Positions 16,910 to 25,743 are shown, counted from the first letter of the stretch. The stretch is DNA of 33,416 bases from Betaproteobacteria bacterium (GCA_016194935.1 JACQAO010000097.1:1-33416); one strand, 5' to 3'. Made by a program: numbers and translations. Notes: a model not told the origin generated them from the sequence alone.

Positions 16910-18038
16910 ATCAACGCCGACCGGGGCGCTGGTACTCATGGCGGCGCTGGCCTTGCCGGGCCTGCTACCGTCCGCGCGCGCAGAATCAGCACCCGATAGC
17001 AGCATGATAGGCATACGCAACCTGCACTACCGCGAACACCAGCCGAATCTCGAGCGCATCACCGTTAATTCGCCGTCGTTGGTATTCATGACACCGCTGG
17101 CGGGCGAGTGGACGCTCAACGGTGAATTGGTCATCGACAACCTGTCGGGTGCTTCACCGCGTTATCACACCGCTATTTCCGGCGCGTCCAACATGCAGGA
17201 CAAGCGTACCGCCGCCGACCTGAGGCTTAAGCGCACTCTGAGCAACGGCAGTGTGACTCTCGGCGCCGCCTACTCGAACGAAAACGATTACCGCTCGGCA
17301 GCGCTGTCGATCCAAGGCACGGTCGACTCAGGGGACAGGAACACCACTTTGCTATGGGGGCTGGGCGGCGCCAACGACAAAATCAACCCGGTGAATCTGG
17401 CGGTGCGTGATGAACGCAAGCGCAGTGCCGATGCACTGCTGGGTGTGGCGCAGGTGTTGACGCCAGTCGATGTCGCCCAGCTCAGCCTGGGTTACACCAC
17501 TGGTCACGGCTATTATTCCGATCCATACAAGACATTCGACAATCGTCCGCGTGAGCGCCGCCAGACGGCGCTGACTGCAAAATGGAATCATCATTTCAAC
17601 GCCAGCGGCGGCAGTTCGCGGCTGAGTTACCGGTATGCAAGCGACAGCTATGGTGTGCGCTCCCACACCATCGGCGAGGAATATGTGCAACCCATCAGCG
17701 AGGGCTGGACGCTGACTCCGGCCCTGCGTTATTACACGCAAAGTGCGGCCTGGTTCTACGCCGACCCAAACTACCATCCCATCCTCGGGCCGCCGTTTCT
17801 GGCAGGTATTTCGCTGCGCACCCGTCCCATCCTCTCGCTAGATCAACGCTTGGCGGCTTTCGGCGCGCTGACGGTGGAATTCAAAGTGAGCAAGCAACTC
17901 ACGCCAGAATGGGCCGCCGACCTGAAATTGGCCCGTTACGAACAGCGCAGCAGCTGGCGAATTTTCGGTGGCAGTAGCCCCGGACTGGCACCGCTGACCG
18001 CCGATTGGATCGAAGTTGGCATCTATCGGCGGTGGTAA
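16896..18038 (+). CDS. DUF3570 putative outer-membrane beta-barrel protein
   Basis: A 380-residue protein with a signal peptide (hydrophobic GALVLMAALALPGLL then PSARA), followed by alternating polar/hydrophobic strands with many aromatic and Arg/Tyr residues and a C-terminal aromatic (YRRW), as expected for an outer-membrane barrel. It fits DUF3570, usually found beside DUF4266 and ApbE. The GTG at 16896-16898 was chosen because GGAGG lies five bases upstream and the signal peptide starts right after it. A longer frame from 16806 would run through the DUF4266 gene. The Shine-Dalgarno is therefore made from the codons of the GGGCGCN tail. The protein may form an outer-membrane conduit for the lipoprotein or for electron transfer; this is inference. 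Confidence 0.87.
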   Translation: MAATESTPTGALVLMAALALPGLLPSARAESAPDSSMIGIRNLHYREHQPNLERITVNSPSLVFMTPLAGEWTLNGELVIDNLSGASPRYHTAISGASNMQDKRTAADLRLKRTLSNGSVTLGAAYSNENDYRSAALSIQGTVDSGDRNTTLLWGLGGANDKINPVNLAVRDERKRSADALLGVAQVLTPVDVAQLSLGYTTGHGYYSDPYKTFDNRPRERRQTALTAKWNHHFNASGGSSRLSYRYASDSYGVRSHTIGEEYVQPISEGWTLTPALRYYTQSAAWFYADPNYHPILGPPFLAGISLRTRPILSLDQRLAAFGALTVEFKVSKQLTPEWAADLKLARYEQRSSWRIFGGSSPGLAPLTADWIEVGIYRRW

Positions 18039-18985
18039 CCCCTGCGGTATCGCAAACGTATGGTGGCGACGGGCTGATCCGCTTCGCTTTCGAGGCCATG
18101 GCCGGCCCGTGCGAAATTACCCTGGCGGCAATTGATGATGCGCGAGCAAGACATCTGGCGAATCTTGCCATTGCCGAAGTTCGCCGCATTGAGCACAAGT
18201 ACTCGCGCTACCGCGCCGACAGTGTCGTCTCGCAAATCAACACGTGGGCAGGTGTTGCATGGACGGCTTGCGATGCAGAGACCGAGGCATTGTTCGGTTA
18301 TGCCGATGCCCTTTACGCGGCAAGTGGAGGTTTGTTCGACATCAGCTCTGGCGTACTGCGCCGTGCCTGGGATTTCCACGCACAGCGGATTCCCACCGAC
18401 GCTGCGCTGGCGTCCTTGCGCAAGTTGATTGGCTGGACTCGCGCCGAGCGCGAATCTGGTCGGATAAGGCTGCCGATGATCGGCATGGAAATCGATTTCG
18501 GCGGTTTCGGCAAAGAATACGCCGCCGACCGTGCCGCAGCCTTATTGCTGGAGCAAAACGCCATCCACGGACTGGTCAATCTCGCCGGCGACATCCGCGT
18601 CCTGGGTTCCAAGCCAGACGGATCGCCCTGGCGTCTGGGCATTCGCGATCCGCGCAATCCGACCGGCACAATCGCCGATATCGAGGTCAGTGGCGGCGCA
18701 CTCGCCACCAGCGGGGATTACGAACGCTTCTTCGAAGCAAATGGACGCCGCTATTGCCACATCCTCGACCCACGCTCGGGCATGCCGGTCGACTACTGGC
18801 GCTCAGTCAGTGTCCTCGCTCCCCTGGCCATCGCCGCCGGCAGCCACGCAACGATCGTCATGCTCAAACAAGCGGCGGGGAAGGCCTATCTCGACGACAC
18901 TGGCCTGCCCTACCTGGCCGTTGATTACGACGGCCATTGCCACCGCCGAAGTGTCCAGCCTGTCGCACGTATGTCCCTGTCTTGA
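18032..18985 (+). CDS. apbE: ApbE-family FAD:protein FMN transferase
   Basis: About 317 residues with the ApbE landmarks: RYRADSVVSQIN near the N terminus (family pattern S-x-Y-x-x-x-S-x-[LV]-x-x-[LI]-N), GGFGKEYAAD, LVNLAGDIRVLG, SGDYERFF and HILDPRSG. The enzyme transfers FMN from FAD onto Ser/Thr of extracytoplasmic proteins. Two features are unusual. No signal peptide or lipobox is seen, although most proteobacterial ApbE are periplasmic lipoproteins. And in the C-terminal metal site, where classical members have A-D-A-x-x-T, this one has AGSHAT, so the Asp is Gly. GTG 18032 overlaps the DUF3570 stop; a TTG at 18005 is an alternative. No classical FMN-binding (NqrC/RnfG-type) target is encoded in the window, so its substrate is open. 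Confidence 0.88.
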   Translation: MVTPAVSQTYGGDGLIRFAFEAMAGPCEITLAAIDDARARHLANLAIAEVRRIEHKYSRYRADSVVSQINTWAGVAWTACDAETEALFGYADALYAASGGLFDISSGVLRRAWDFHAQRIPTDAALASLRKLIGWTRAERESGRIRLPMIGMEIDFGGFGKEYAADRAAALLLEQNAIHGLVNLAGDIRVLGSKPDGSPWRLGIRDPRNPTGTIADIEVSGGALATSGDYERFFEANGRRYCHILDPRSGMPVDYWRSVSVLAPLAIAAGSHATIVMLKQAAGKAYLDDTGLPYLAVDYDGHCHRRSVQPVARMSLS

Positions 18986-19052
18986 CCGACACAAACAAAA
19001 AGGGTAAGTTTTGGCGAAACTAATAACCCAAAAATAGAAAGTGGCTCGAAAC

Positions 19053-20888
19053 ATGGCGCGGTTCTGCTCAAACACGACGACACTCAAGACGAAGCAAGGC
19101 CTTTGCAGTCACGTAATTCACGCCTATAGCCATCTATCGTTTATGGTTATTGCGCTGTTGCTGCCTTGGTCGGCAGCACATGCGGGCTGGGCCAATGGTC
19201 GCACCCTTTTCCTGAATGGGCCACCCAGCCTCGGCGTGGCGTGCCAGGATTGCCACAGTCCGGCGTCGATATCCCGTGCCGCGAATAATCCGTCGCTGAT
19301 CGCCAGCAAGATACAGAGCATTCAGCAAATGCAGATATTCAGTGGCCGCCTGACAAGTGCTGATCGCATTGATATCGCCGCCTACATCGCGAGCCCGAAT
19401 GTTGATCCATCACCAGTGGTTATGCAGCCAGCGCTGTTTGTCAATGCGGCAAATAGCCCTAACAAGACTTCCGTGATACGCATCATCAATACCAGCAACA
19501 GTGCAGGGGTTCTGACGGGGTCGGCCTATGATGAACTCGGGAACCCACTGGGAACTGTCAATGCTTCCGTCGGCTCTCTTGCCAGCAACCAAAGCCTGAC
19601 GCTAACGTCATCTCAAATCGAATCTGCAATTAGTTTTACGCCGGCAGCGCCAACCGCCAAGTATTCCGTTTATTTCTCAGCGACCGTCCCCGGTTTCGAG
19701 ATAATCAACTACACACGGGATATTGCCACGGGCAACCTGACTTTATCCCAGTCTCTGACCAAGGACAGAAACTCCGGTGCGACGTCAACCAGCGTGACCC
19801 GCCAGGCATGGTTTATCAGTTCCTCAACAAGCGCCAATAAGACCAATGTGCTTCGCATCATCAATACCAGTAGTCAAAATGGAATGCTTTCCGCGCTGGC
19901 TTACGATGAGGCGGGAAACTACCTTGGCGCCTCTGCCGCAACCGGTACTGCGGTTTCGCTCGGTATGATCAACGCGCACCAGATGGTGTCGTTTACCTCT
20001 GCACAATTAGAGAGTGCATTGAGTTTTACTCCTTCGGCGCCAACCGCGAAATATCGCGTCAGTTTTTCCGCAACAGTTCCTAATCTGGAGTTGGTCAACT
20101 TCACCAAGGACCTGGCTACAGGAAATTTGGCACTGGTACAGGCTCAGCTTGAAGATCGCCCCAGTTCAATCGGAACGACGTCCACCCGTAATGCGCTGGT
20201 TATTTTTCCATCAACCAATGCGCTTAGAACCAGCGTGATGCGCATCGTCAATCCCAATACGGTTGTTGGAACCTTCTCTGCGACGGTATACGACGAATCC
20301 GGTAGTGTCCTCAGCAGCGGTTCGCTGGGGGCGGTTGGAGCTCACCAGATATTAGCCTTGACTTCGGCGCAACTCGAAACCCTGCTCGGCTATACGCCTA
20401 CAGCAACAGCCAAGTACCGGTTGGTGATTACCGGAAATGTCTCCACATTCGAAGTGATCAACGACATCAAGGTTCCGGCAACAGGTAATCTGTATCTGGC
20501 GCAGCCTCAGACGGACAGCCGAACCTCAGGTACGGCAGTAACGACGTCGCGAATGGTGCTCAATATTTATCCGTCTTCCAGTCTTGTCAGTACAACTCAG
20601 ATCCAGGTTATCAACACCACCGCCCAGAGCGCCGTATTAATGGCAACGGCCTATGATGACAATGGAACCCAGGTCGCTTCGGGTAGTTCCCTTGGGACGT
20701 TGGGGGCAAACCAGACGTTAACTTTTACTTCCGCGCAGCTGGAGAGCCTGACCGGATTTATGCCTCCTACCAACAGCAGCAAATGGCGCATGGTGATCAG
20801 CGCCAACCTGGGTAACTTTGAAGTGATTAACTACGCAAAAGATGCATTAACCGGCATTCTGGTTCTCGCCCAGCCACAGACGGACTAA
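19053..20888 (+). CDS. Monohaem c-type cytochrome with four tandem ~120-residue repeats
   Basis: A 611-residue protein. A hydrophobic stretch at about 30-44 ending AHA is a signal sequence, preceded by an unusually long N-terminal region. A single haem site CQDCH lies at 64-68, with Met93 (QQMQIF) as the likely second axial ligand and DIAAYIASP as the last cytochrome helix. From residue 127 to the end there are four repeats (about 127-239, 251-369, 381-490, 501-611). Each has RIINTS-like, AYDE-G, TSAQLES-x-x-FTP and FEVINYTKD-ATGNL-LAQ blocks, likely beta-sandwich domains. Start choice is uncertain (GTG 19041, ATG 19053 or ATG 19143), and none has a good ribosome site. Composition is visibly lower in GC than its neighbours. 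It lies 67 bp after apbE and may be the secreted or surface electron carrier of this module. Confidence 0.88.
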   Translation: MARFCSNTTTLKTKQGLCSHVIHAYSHLSFMVIALLLPWSAAHAGWANGRTLFLNGPPSLGVACQDCHSPASISRAANNPSLIASKIQSIQQMQIFSGRLTSADRIDIAAYIASPNVDPSPVVMQPALFVNAANSPNKTSVIRIINTSNSAGVLTGSAYDELGNPLGTVNASVGSLASNQSLTLTSSQIESAISFTPAAPTAKYSVYFSATVPGFEIINYTRDIATGNLTLSQSLTKDRNSGATSTSVTRQAWFISSSTSANKTNVLRIINTSSQNGMLSALAYDEAGNYLGASAATGTAVSLGMINAHQMVSFTSAQLESALSFTPSAPTAKYRVSFSATVPNLELVNFTKDLATGNLALVQAQLEDRPSSIGTTSTRNALVIFPSTNALRTSVMRIVNPNTVVGTFSATVYDESGSVLSSGSLGAVGAHQILALTSAQLETLLGYTPTATAKYRLVITGNVSTFEVINDIKVPATGNLYLAQPQTDSRTSGTAVTTSRMVLNIYPSSSLVSTTQIQVINTTAQSAVLMATAYDDNGTQVASGSSLGTLGANQTLTFTSAQLESLTGFMPPTNSSKWRMVISANLGNFEVINYAKDALTGILVLAQPQTD

Positions 20889-21046
20889 CGGTCCCGGTCG
20901 GCTGCCGCCATTTGGTGCTGCCTAACTACCCCGCGCACCTTGCCAAGCTGTAGCCGCTAATTTTTTGCTTAGTGTGACTTTGTTCCTTCCGTATTTCCTC
21001 GAACTGGTTCACTCTTGAAGCATACTTTGGCTTTTGGAGAGTATCC

Positions 21047-21490
21047 ATCGACTCAAACGAATATTGCGAGTTATGCAAAACGCCCGGCGGCGAGATGCTC
21101 TGGGAGGATGCGCTGTGCCGCGTGGTGCGTGTGGAAGGACAGGAAGGCGCCGACTATCCCGGCTTCTGTCGCGTGATCTGGCGCGCGCATGTGCGCGAGA
21201 TGAGCGATCTCACAGGCGTGGAGCAACGCCGCTTGATGACATTGGTATTCGCCGTCGAGACGGCATTGCGCCTGCTCTATCGGCCCCACAAGATCAACCT
21301 CGCCAGCCTCGGCAATCTGGTTCCGCACCTGCACTGGCATGTGATTCCCCGCTACACCGACGACCCCAATTTCCCCGCGCCGATCTGGGCGCAACGCCGA
21401 TCAGTTGCGGCTGAACGCAGGCCTGTCGTCGACCGCCATGCCTTGCGCGAGGCCATCGCCCTGGCGCTTTCTGAAAGCGGCGCTGCATGA
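21047..21490 (+). CDS. HIT-family protein, probable non-standard start codon
   Basis: A histidine-triad hydrolase with the active-site motif HLHWHVIPR and the preceding KINLASLGNLVPH. HIT proteins cleave nucleoside phosphates, but this subfamily has no assigned substrate. The first ATG, at 21095, would begin at MLWEDALCRV. The same frame upstream encodes ATC-GAC-TCA-AAC-GAA-TAT-TGC-GAG, giving CELCKTPGGE, and a CxxC plus GG immediately before LWED is normal for these proteins. No ATG, GTG or TTG is in frame before it, but TTGGAGA at 21034-21040 lies six bases before ATC 21047, so an ATC start is proposed (147 residues). Starting at 21095 gives 131 residues and loses the CxxC. The stop overlaps the next gene (ATGA). 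Confidence 0.82.
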   Translation: MDSNEYCELCKTPGGEMLWEDALCRVVRVEGQEGADYPGFCRVIWRAHVREMSDLTGVEQRRLMTLVFAVETALRLLYRPHKINLASLGNLVPHLHWHVIPRYTDDPNFPAPIWAQRRSVAAERRPVVDRHALREAIALALSESGAA

Positions 21491-23145
21491 GTCCGATAAA
21501 CCCGAGTGTGATCGATCTTGGCCTGCCGCCGCTGACCTCCCCGCAGGCGCCCGGGTTCGCTGATACGTCCGCCTGCCGGGACTGGCTGGCCGGCTTGCCG
21601 CTGACCAACATCGGCCAGGCCCAGACGCAGTTATTGCGCCAGATAAATCTGCTCAACGGCTATCCCCTGCCGGTTGGCACACGCCTGGAAATTCTGGAGT
21701 TGCTGCGCACTCCGATCGACTTCATCCTGGAGCAATCCGCGAAACATTATGCCGGACGGCCCCTGCCGTTGTCGGAAGCGGGTCAGGCGGCATTCGACGC
21801 CAGCCTGACGCTTTGGCAGGCGCTGGAGACCGGCTATCTGCACTGTCTGCAAGCCAGCCTCGACGGTGCAGCCGATCTCACCGAACCTCCCCATCGACAC
21901 GCCGCTCTGGCGGCCATGCGCGCGCTGTCGGCGCTGCTGGCGATCCATCTCGTTCATAGTCGCGCCGGAATTTTACCGGCGCCGGTGTTCTGGCGCAGGC
22001 TGCATCTGATCTACCGTGCCGCCGAGGAATTAAAGATCAGCCAGCTACCCGTTGAAGACAGCTTGCGCCGCAAAACAACACCGGCAGCACTCTATGCACA
22101 GGTGCTGCTGCTTGAAGCGGCCTACCCGGCGGAACTTGGGTCCAGGCAGTTGGCGCTGGTTGCCGATTGGGCGCAACGCTGGTCGGGCAAGGTGGACATT
22201 CTGCGGCAACCGCCTGACGATCCGCGCACACCTGCGCTCTGCGTCGATCTCGCCGGCACACAAGCCGCCGCGTTCCATGCGTCTCACGCGGACAGCGCTG
22301 AATTGCGCTGGCTGGAACTTTCCGGGTTGCGCAAGAGCATCAAAAAACGCCTGGTGCTGCTGGAGCAAGGTGAGCGGCCAGAGACGCTGAATCTCGGCAA
22401 AGGCTGCGTACAGCCGGCCTGCGGAGTATTGCTGAAACAGGTCTATCGCTATTGGTGCAAGGGTGGCCGCAGGCACGGGGATGAAACTTCCCGCGCCGCG
22501 CCGCGCGGCAGGGAGGGCTGCCAACTGGTGGCCGGCATCGAGGCGATCCATTATCACTTGTCCGGCCAGGTGTTTCGCAAAGCGGAACAGTCAGTCTACT
22601 TGAGCAGGCGCGAGCACGAGGAAATCGCCACCTTCGGACGCATCGCCACGCACTTCGACGCAGGCAAAAATCAAGCGCACGACTTCATGCTGGAAGAATG
22701 GCGGCTGCTTGATGAAACCGCCGCCGAGCTGCATCTGGAGCGCTCCCTCAAGCAGCCCGGCGGGCGGCTCTCCGGCAATCAACTGGTGGCGGTGCGGCAG
22801 AGCGGCAGTGAGGGTTTTCTGCTGGGCGTGCTGCGCTGGGTGACGATGAGCGGCGGGCGGGATAGCCTGCTCGCCTGCGTGCGCCTGCTGCCGGGCGCGC
22901 CGGTCGCGGCGGCGTTACGCAATTCCGCAAGCAAGCCGGCGGCGAACAGTGCGCAATACCATCAGGGGCTTTGCCTGCCGGCTGTCGAAGAGTTGGGAGA
23001 GGTTGCCAGCGTGCTTGCGCCAGCGGGCTGGTTCAGCCCCGCGAAAACCATCGAGGCGCAGACGGATTGTTTGCGCAAGATGCGGTTGAATCGCCTGCTC
23101 GAGCGAGGCACGGACTTCGAGCGGATCGCGTTTGAATGGTTATGA
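21487..23145 (+). CDS. Unknown protein with C-terminal PilZ-like domain
   Basis: A 552-residue cytoplasmic protein without signal peptide or membrane helix. The N-terminal 350 residues are mostly helical and match nothing I recognise. The C-terminal part, from about LLDETAAELHLER through LSGNQLVAVR to LLGVLRWVTMSGG and VRLLPGAP, has the pattern of degenerate PilZ-type domains (D-x-S-x-x-G...G-x-L-V-x-V...L-G-x-V-R-W...G-V-x-L-L), suggesting c-di-GMP-linked signalling or an adaptor role. The canonical R-x-x-x-R nucleotide motif is not clear, so ligand binding is doubtful. It overlaps the HIT gene by four bases, and the pair is probably one transcript. A conserved HIT-linked gene is likely but its function is not known. 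Confidence 0.8.
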   Translation: MSPINPSVIDLGLPPLTSPQAPGFADTSACRDWLAGLPLTNIGQAQTQLLRQINLLNGYPLPVGTRLEILELLRTPIDFILEQSAKHYAGRPLPLSEAGQAAFDASLTLWQALETGYLHCLQASLDGAADLTEPPHRHAALAAMRALSALLAIHLVHSRAGILPAPVFWRRLHLIYRAAEELKISQLPVEDSLRRKTTPAALYAQVLLLEAAYPAELGSRQLALVADWAQRWSGKVDILRQPPDDPRTPALCVDLAGTQAAAFHASHADSAELRWLELSGLRKSIKKRLVLLEQGERPETLNLGKGCVQPACGVLLKQVYRYWCKGGRRHGDETSRAAPRGREGCQLVAGIEAIHYHLSGQVFRKAEQSVYLSRREHEEIATFGRIATHFDAGKNQAHDFMLEEWRLLDETAAELHLERSLKQPGGRLSGNQLVAVRQSGSEGFLLGVLRWVTMSGGRDSLLACVRLLPGAPVAAALRNSASKPAANSAQYHQGLCLPAVEELGEVASVLAPAGWFSPAKTIEAQTDCLRKMRLNRLLERGTDFERIAFEWL

Positions 23146-23215
23146 ATCATCGGCAACCCGGTCTGGCCGGAACATCCTGCAAGCAGTGCAAGCAGCCTGC
23201 AATATTCGTCGGGAC

Positions 23216-24994
23216 TCAGAATGCCTGGTCCCAGCGTATCGATAGCCGTATTGCTGCATTAATCAAACCAACCATGCTGTAAGTCTGCACGAAGTTTCCC
23301 CACTGTTCGCCGCTGCGGGGATCGATGTGTTCAGCCAGCAAGCCATGGCGGTTGCGGCAGGCCAGCAGTTTCTCGAAAAGTTCGCGCGCTTCCTCGCGAC
23401 GATTCAGCGCGGCCAAGGCATTGACATACCAGAAAGTGCAGACGAGGAAGGCGTTCTCCGGCTCGCCGAAGTCGTCCTTTTCGATATAGCGGAAAACGAA
23501 ATCGCCGCGCCGCAAATCCTTTTCAACAGCGCTGACCGTGGCGGCAAAGCGCGGGTCGGCCGCATCGAGGAAGCCGACCTCGGCCAGCAGCAACAGGCTC
23601 GCATCCATCGCCGCGCCCTCGAAGGTGGAAGCGAAGGCGCTGCGCCGTTCGCTCCAGGCGCGCCGGCTGATGGTTTCATGAATCTGCCGCGACTGTTCGA
23701 GCCAGTAGCCGGCGCGCTCGGCCAACCCCAGTTGGCCGGCGATCCGGGCCAAACGATCACAGGCCGCCCAGCACATCACGGCGGAGAAGGTATGCACGCG
23801 CGCGCTGCCGCGCAGCTCCCAGAGGCCAGCATCCGGCTGGTCATGACAACGCCTGGCCTGCTCGCCCAAGAGTTCGAGGCGACGGAACAAGGCTTCGTCG
23901 CCGCGCCGGGTCAGGCGCTGGTCGAAGAAAATGTGGGTTGCGGCAAGGATGGCCGAACCATACACGTCGTGCTGTACCTGGCGGTAGGCCATGTTGCCGA
24001 TGCGTACCGGCCCCATGCCGCGATAACCCGCCAGCGCCTCCACTTCCCGTTCGTCCAACTCTGCCCGGCCATCGACGCCATAGACCGGCTGCAACGGACC
24101 AGTTCCGGTATTCGCGGCAATATTGACGATATAACCGAGATAGCGTTCCATGGTGCGGGTCGCTCCCAGTCGATTCAGCGCATTGACCACGAAATAGCCG
24201 TCGCGCAGCCAGCAGTAGCGGTAATCCCAGTTACGTCCGCTGTCCGCCGCTTCCGGAATGGAACTGGTCATGGCGGCGACGATGGCGCCGGTGTCGTCAT
24301 AGGCGTTGAGCTTGAGCGTGATCGCCGCGCGAATCACCGCCTCCTGCCATTCGTAGGGGATACTCAGGAAGCGCACCCACTCGCGCCAGTATTGGACGGT
24401 CTCGTCGAGAAAGCGGCGACCGATCTCGCCGACGGTCTCGTGCACGGTTTCGTCGGCCCCGAGCAGAAGCGTGACGATGTCCTCAAGAAAGAAAGGGGTT
24501 TCCTGGATGAGAGCCGTCAGGGAAGCATCGGTGGTCAGCCTGAGCGTGAGCGTCGGCGCTACATAGCGAATGTGATTGCTGCCCCAGGTAACTTCCGGCC
24601 GTTCGGCGCCGTCATCACAGGCGGGACGCAGGCGCAGGGTCAGGCGCGGGTTGCCGGAGAGCCGCCTGACCCGGCGCACCAGCATCATGGGACGGAACAT
24701 GCGACCGTACTGGCCGAAGCGGGGAGCGAAATCCGTGACTTCCACAGCACCGCCGTGACAGTCGTAAAGGTGCGTCACCAGAATCGCTGTGTTCTCGAGA
24801 TAGTGCTGCTCGGTCCGTTCGCAATCCGCGAGCTCAACGGCGAAATAGCCGTAGTCGTCGGTATCCTTGAGCAGGGCGCAGAACACCGGGTCGCCATCGA
24901 AACGGGGGAAGCAGCCCCAGGTGATGTTCGCCTGCGCATCGACCAGTGCGCCGACAGTGCAATTGCCGATCAGGGCCAAATCGAGGGTTTTCAT
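23216..24994 (-). CDS. Glycoside hydrolase family 15 protein (glucoamylase/trehalase type)
   Basis: A 592-residue GH15 enzyme. The N-terminal beta-sandwich domain begins LALIGNCTVGALVDAQANIT with WGCFPRFDGDPVFCALL; the catalytic (alpha/alpha)6 barrel follows from about 215. Motifs are GRNWDYRYCWLRD near 253-265, DAGLWELRG with the proposed general acid Glu393, and LLAEHIDPRSGEQWGNFVQ with Glu555 as candidate base. Family members hydrolyse alpha-glucosides, including trehalose in some cases. No signal peptide is seen, so it acts in the cytoplasm. It is the last gene of the otsA-otsB set; its ATG overlaps the otsB stop (ATGA). GH15 genes next to otsAB are common and suggest trehalose or glycogen turnover under the same control. 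Confidence 0.92.
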   Translation of the reverse strand: MKTLDLALIGNCTVGALVDAQANITWGCFPRFDGDPVFCALLKDTDDYGYFAVELADCERTEQHYLENTAILVTHLYDCHGGAVEVTDFAPRFGQYGRMFRPMMLVRRVRRLSGNPRLTLRLRPACDDGAERPEVTWGSNHIRYVAPTLTLRLTTDASLTALIQETPFFLEDIVTLLLGADETVHETVGEIGRRFLDETVQYWREWVRFLSIPYEWQEAVIRAAITLKLNAYDDTGAIVAAMTSSIPEAADSGRNWDYRYCWLRDGYFVVNALNRLGATRTMERYLGYIVNIAANTGTGPLQPVYGVDGRAELDEREVEALAGYRGMGPVRIGNMAYRQVQHDVYGSAILAATHIFFDQRLTRRGDEALFRRLELLGEQARRCHDQPDAGLWELRGSARVHTFSAVMCWAACDRLARIAGQLGLAERAGYWLEQSRQIHETISRRAWSERRSAFASTFEGAAMDASLLLLAEVGFLDAADPRFAATVSAVEKDLRRGDFVFRYIEKDDFGEPENAFLVCTFWYVNALAALNRREEARELFEKLLACRNRHGLLAEHIDPRSGEQWGNFVQTYSMVGLINAAIRLSIRWDQAF

Positions 24995-25743
24995 CCGTTA
25001 CCTTTCATTGCGTATCCCATCCAGCGCCTGACCGCCGCCACGTTGGGCAGGCGAAAGCGGGCGCAACTGATGCCCTTCCCCACTTTGATGGAAATCCCGT
25101 CCAGCTTGTTCACCTCGGCGAAGCCGTGCTCGTCGTTGAGGTCGTCACCGATGAACACTGGGCGCCGTCCCATGAAGGGCGACTCGGCCAGATACTCGGC
25201 CACCGCCGTACCCTTGTCGATGCCGGCCGGCTTGACCTCCACCACGCGCTTTCCTCGCTGTATTTCGAGCCCTGCACCGGCCTGCTCCAGCAGCCTTGCC
25301 ATCAGCCGATGCGCGTAGGCCGCAAGGTGCGGCGCCAACCGGTAATGCAGCGCGAGCGTCAGTCCCTTGTCCTCCAGCAGCAAGCCGGGATGGCGCGCCA
25401 GCACCGGCATCAGGGCTTCCTTGAGCGCGCATTTGACGGCGGGCGGCGCGGCGTGAATCCACAAGCGCCCAGCGGCATCGCGTCGTTCCAGGCCATGCTG
25501 GCCGGCCATAGGCAGACGCGGCATGCCAAGCAGGCTTTCCAGGTCCGACAGCGAACGGCCGCTGACCAGCGCGACCGCGCCGCCGCTGGAGCGGTGCATC
25601 CGTCCGATCAGGTCGAGCAGCGCCGTATCCACCTGGACGGCATCCGGGGTATCGGCGATGTCGATCAGGGTTCCATCGACATCGAGAAAATAGGCCCAAT
25701 CGACGCAGGGTGCCGGTGGGAAATCGGGGCGCGGCATGGTCAC
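24991..25743 (-). CDS. otsB: Trehalose-6-phosphate phosphatase OtsB
   Basis: A 250-residue HAD-superfamily phosphatase. Motif I is FLDVDGTLIDI (nucleophile Asp and acid Asp), motif II is LVSGRS, the conserved GQHGLERRD of the cap region follows, and motif IV is FIGDDLNDEHGF. It dephosphorylates trehalose 6-phosphate to trehalose. The GTG start 25741-25743 overlaps the otsA stop (GTGA); ATG 25735-25737, two codons later, is an equally good start. The three genes otsA, otsB and GH15 are tightly coupled in one transcript. Confidence 0.94.
   Translation of the reverse strand: MTMPRPDFPPAPCVDWAYFLDVDGTLIDIADTPDAVQVDTALLDLIGRMHRSSGGAVALVSGRSLSDLESLLGMPRLPMAGQHGLERRDAAGRLWIHAAPPAVKCALKEALMPVLARHPGLLLEDKGLTLALHYRLAPHLAAYAHRLMARLLEQAGAGLEIQRGKRVVEVKPAGIDKGTAVAEYLAESPFMGRRPVFIGDDLNDEHGFAEVNKLDGISIKVGKGISCARFRLPNVAAVRRWMGYAMKGNG

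Noticed and set aside
23170..23205. Short direct repeat TGCAAGCAG between the convergent PilZ-like and GH15 genes
   Set aside because: Only two adjacent copies and no hairpin with U-tract, so neither a terminator nor a CRISPR-like array is supported.
23327..25318. A 663-residue plus-strand open frame opposite the GH15 and otsB genes
   Set aside because: GH15 and OtsB motifs are on the minus strand with ATGA coupling; the plus frame has low-complexity Ala/Gly/Arg composition and no domain.
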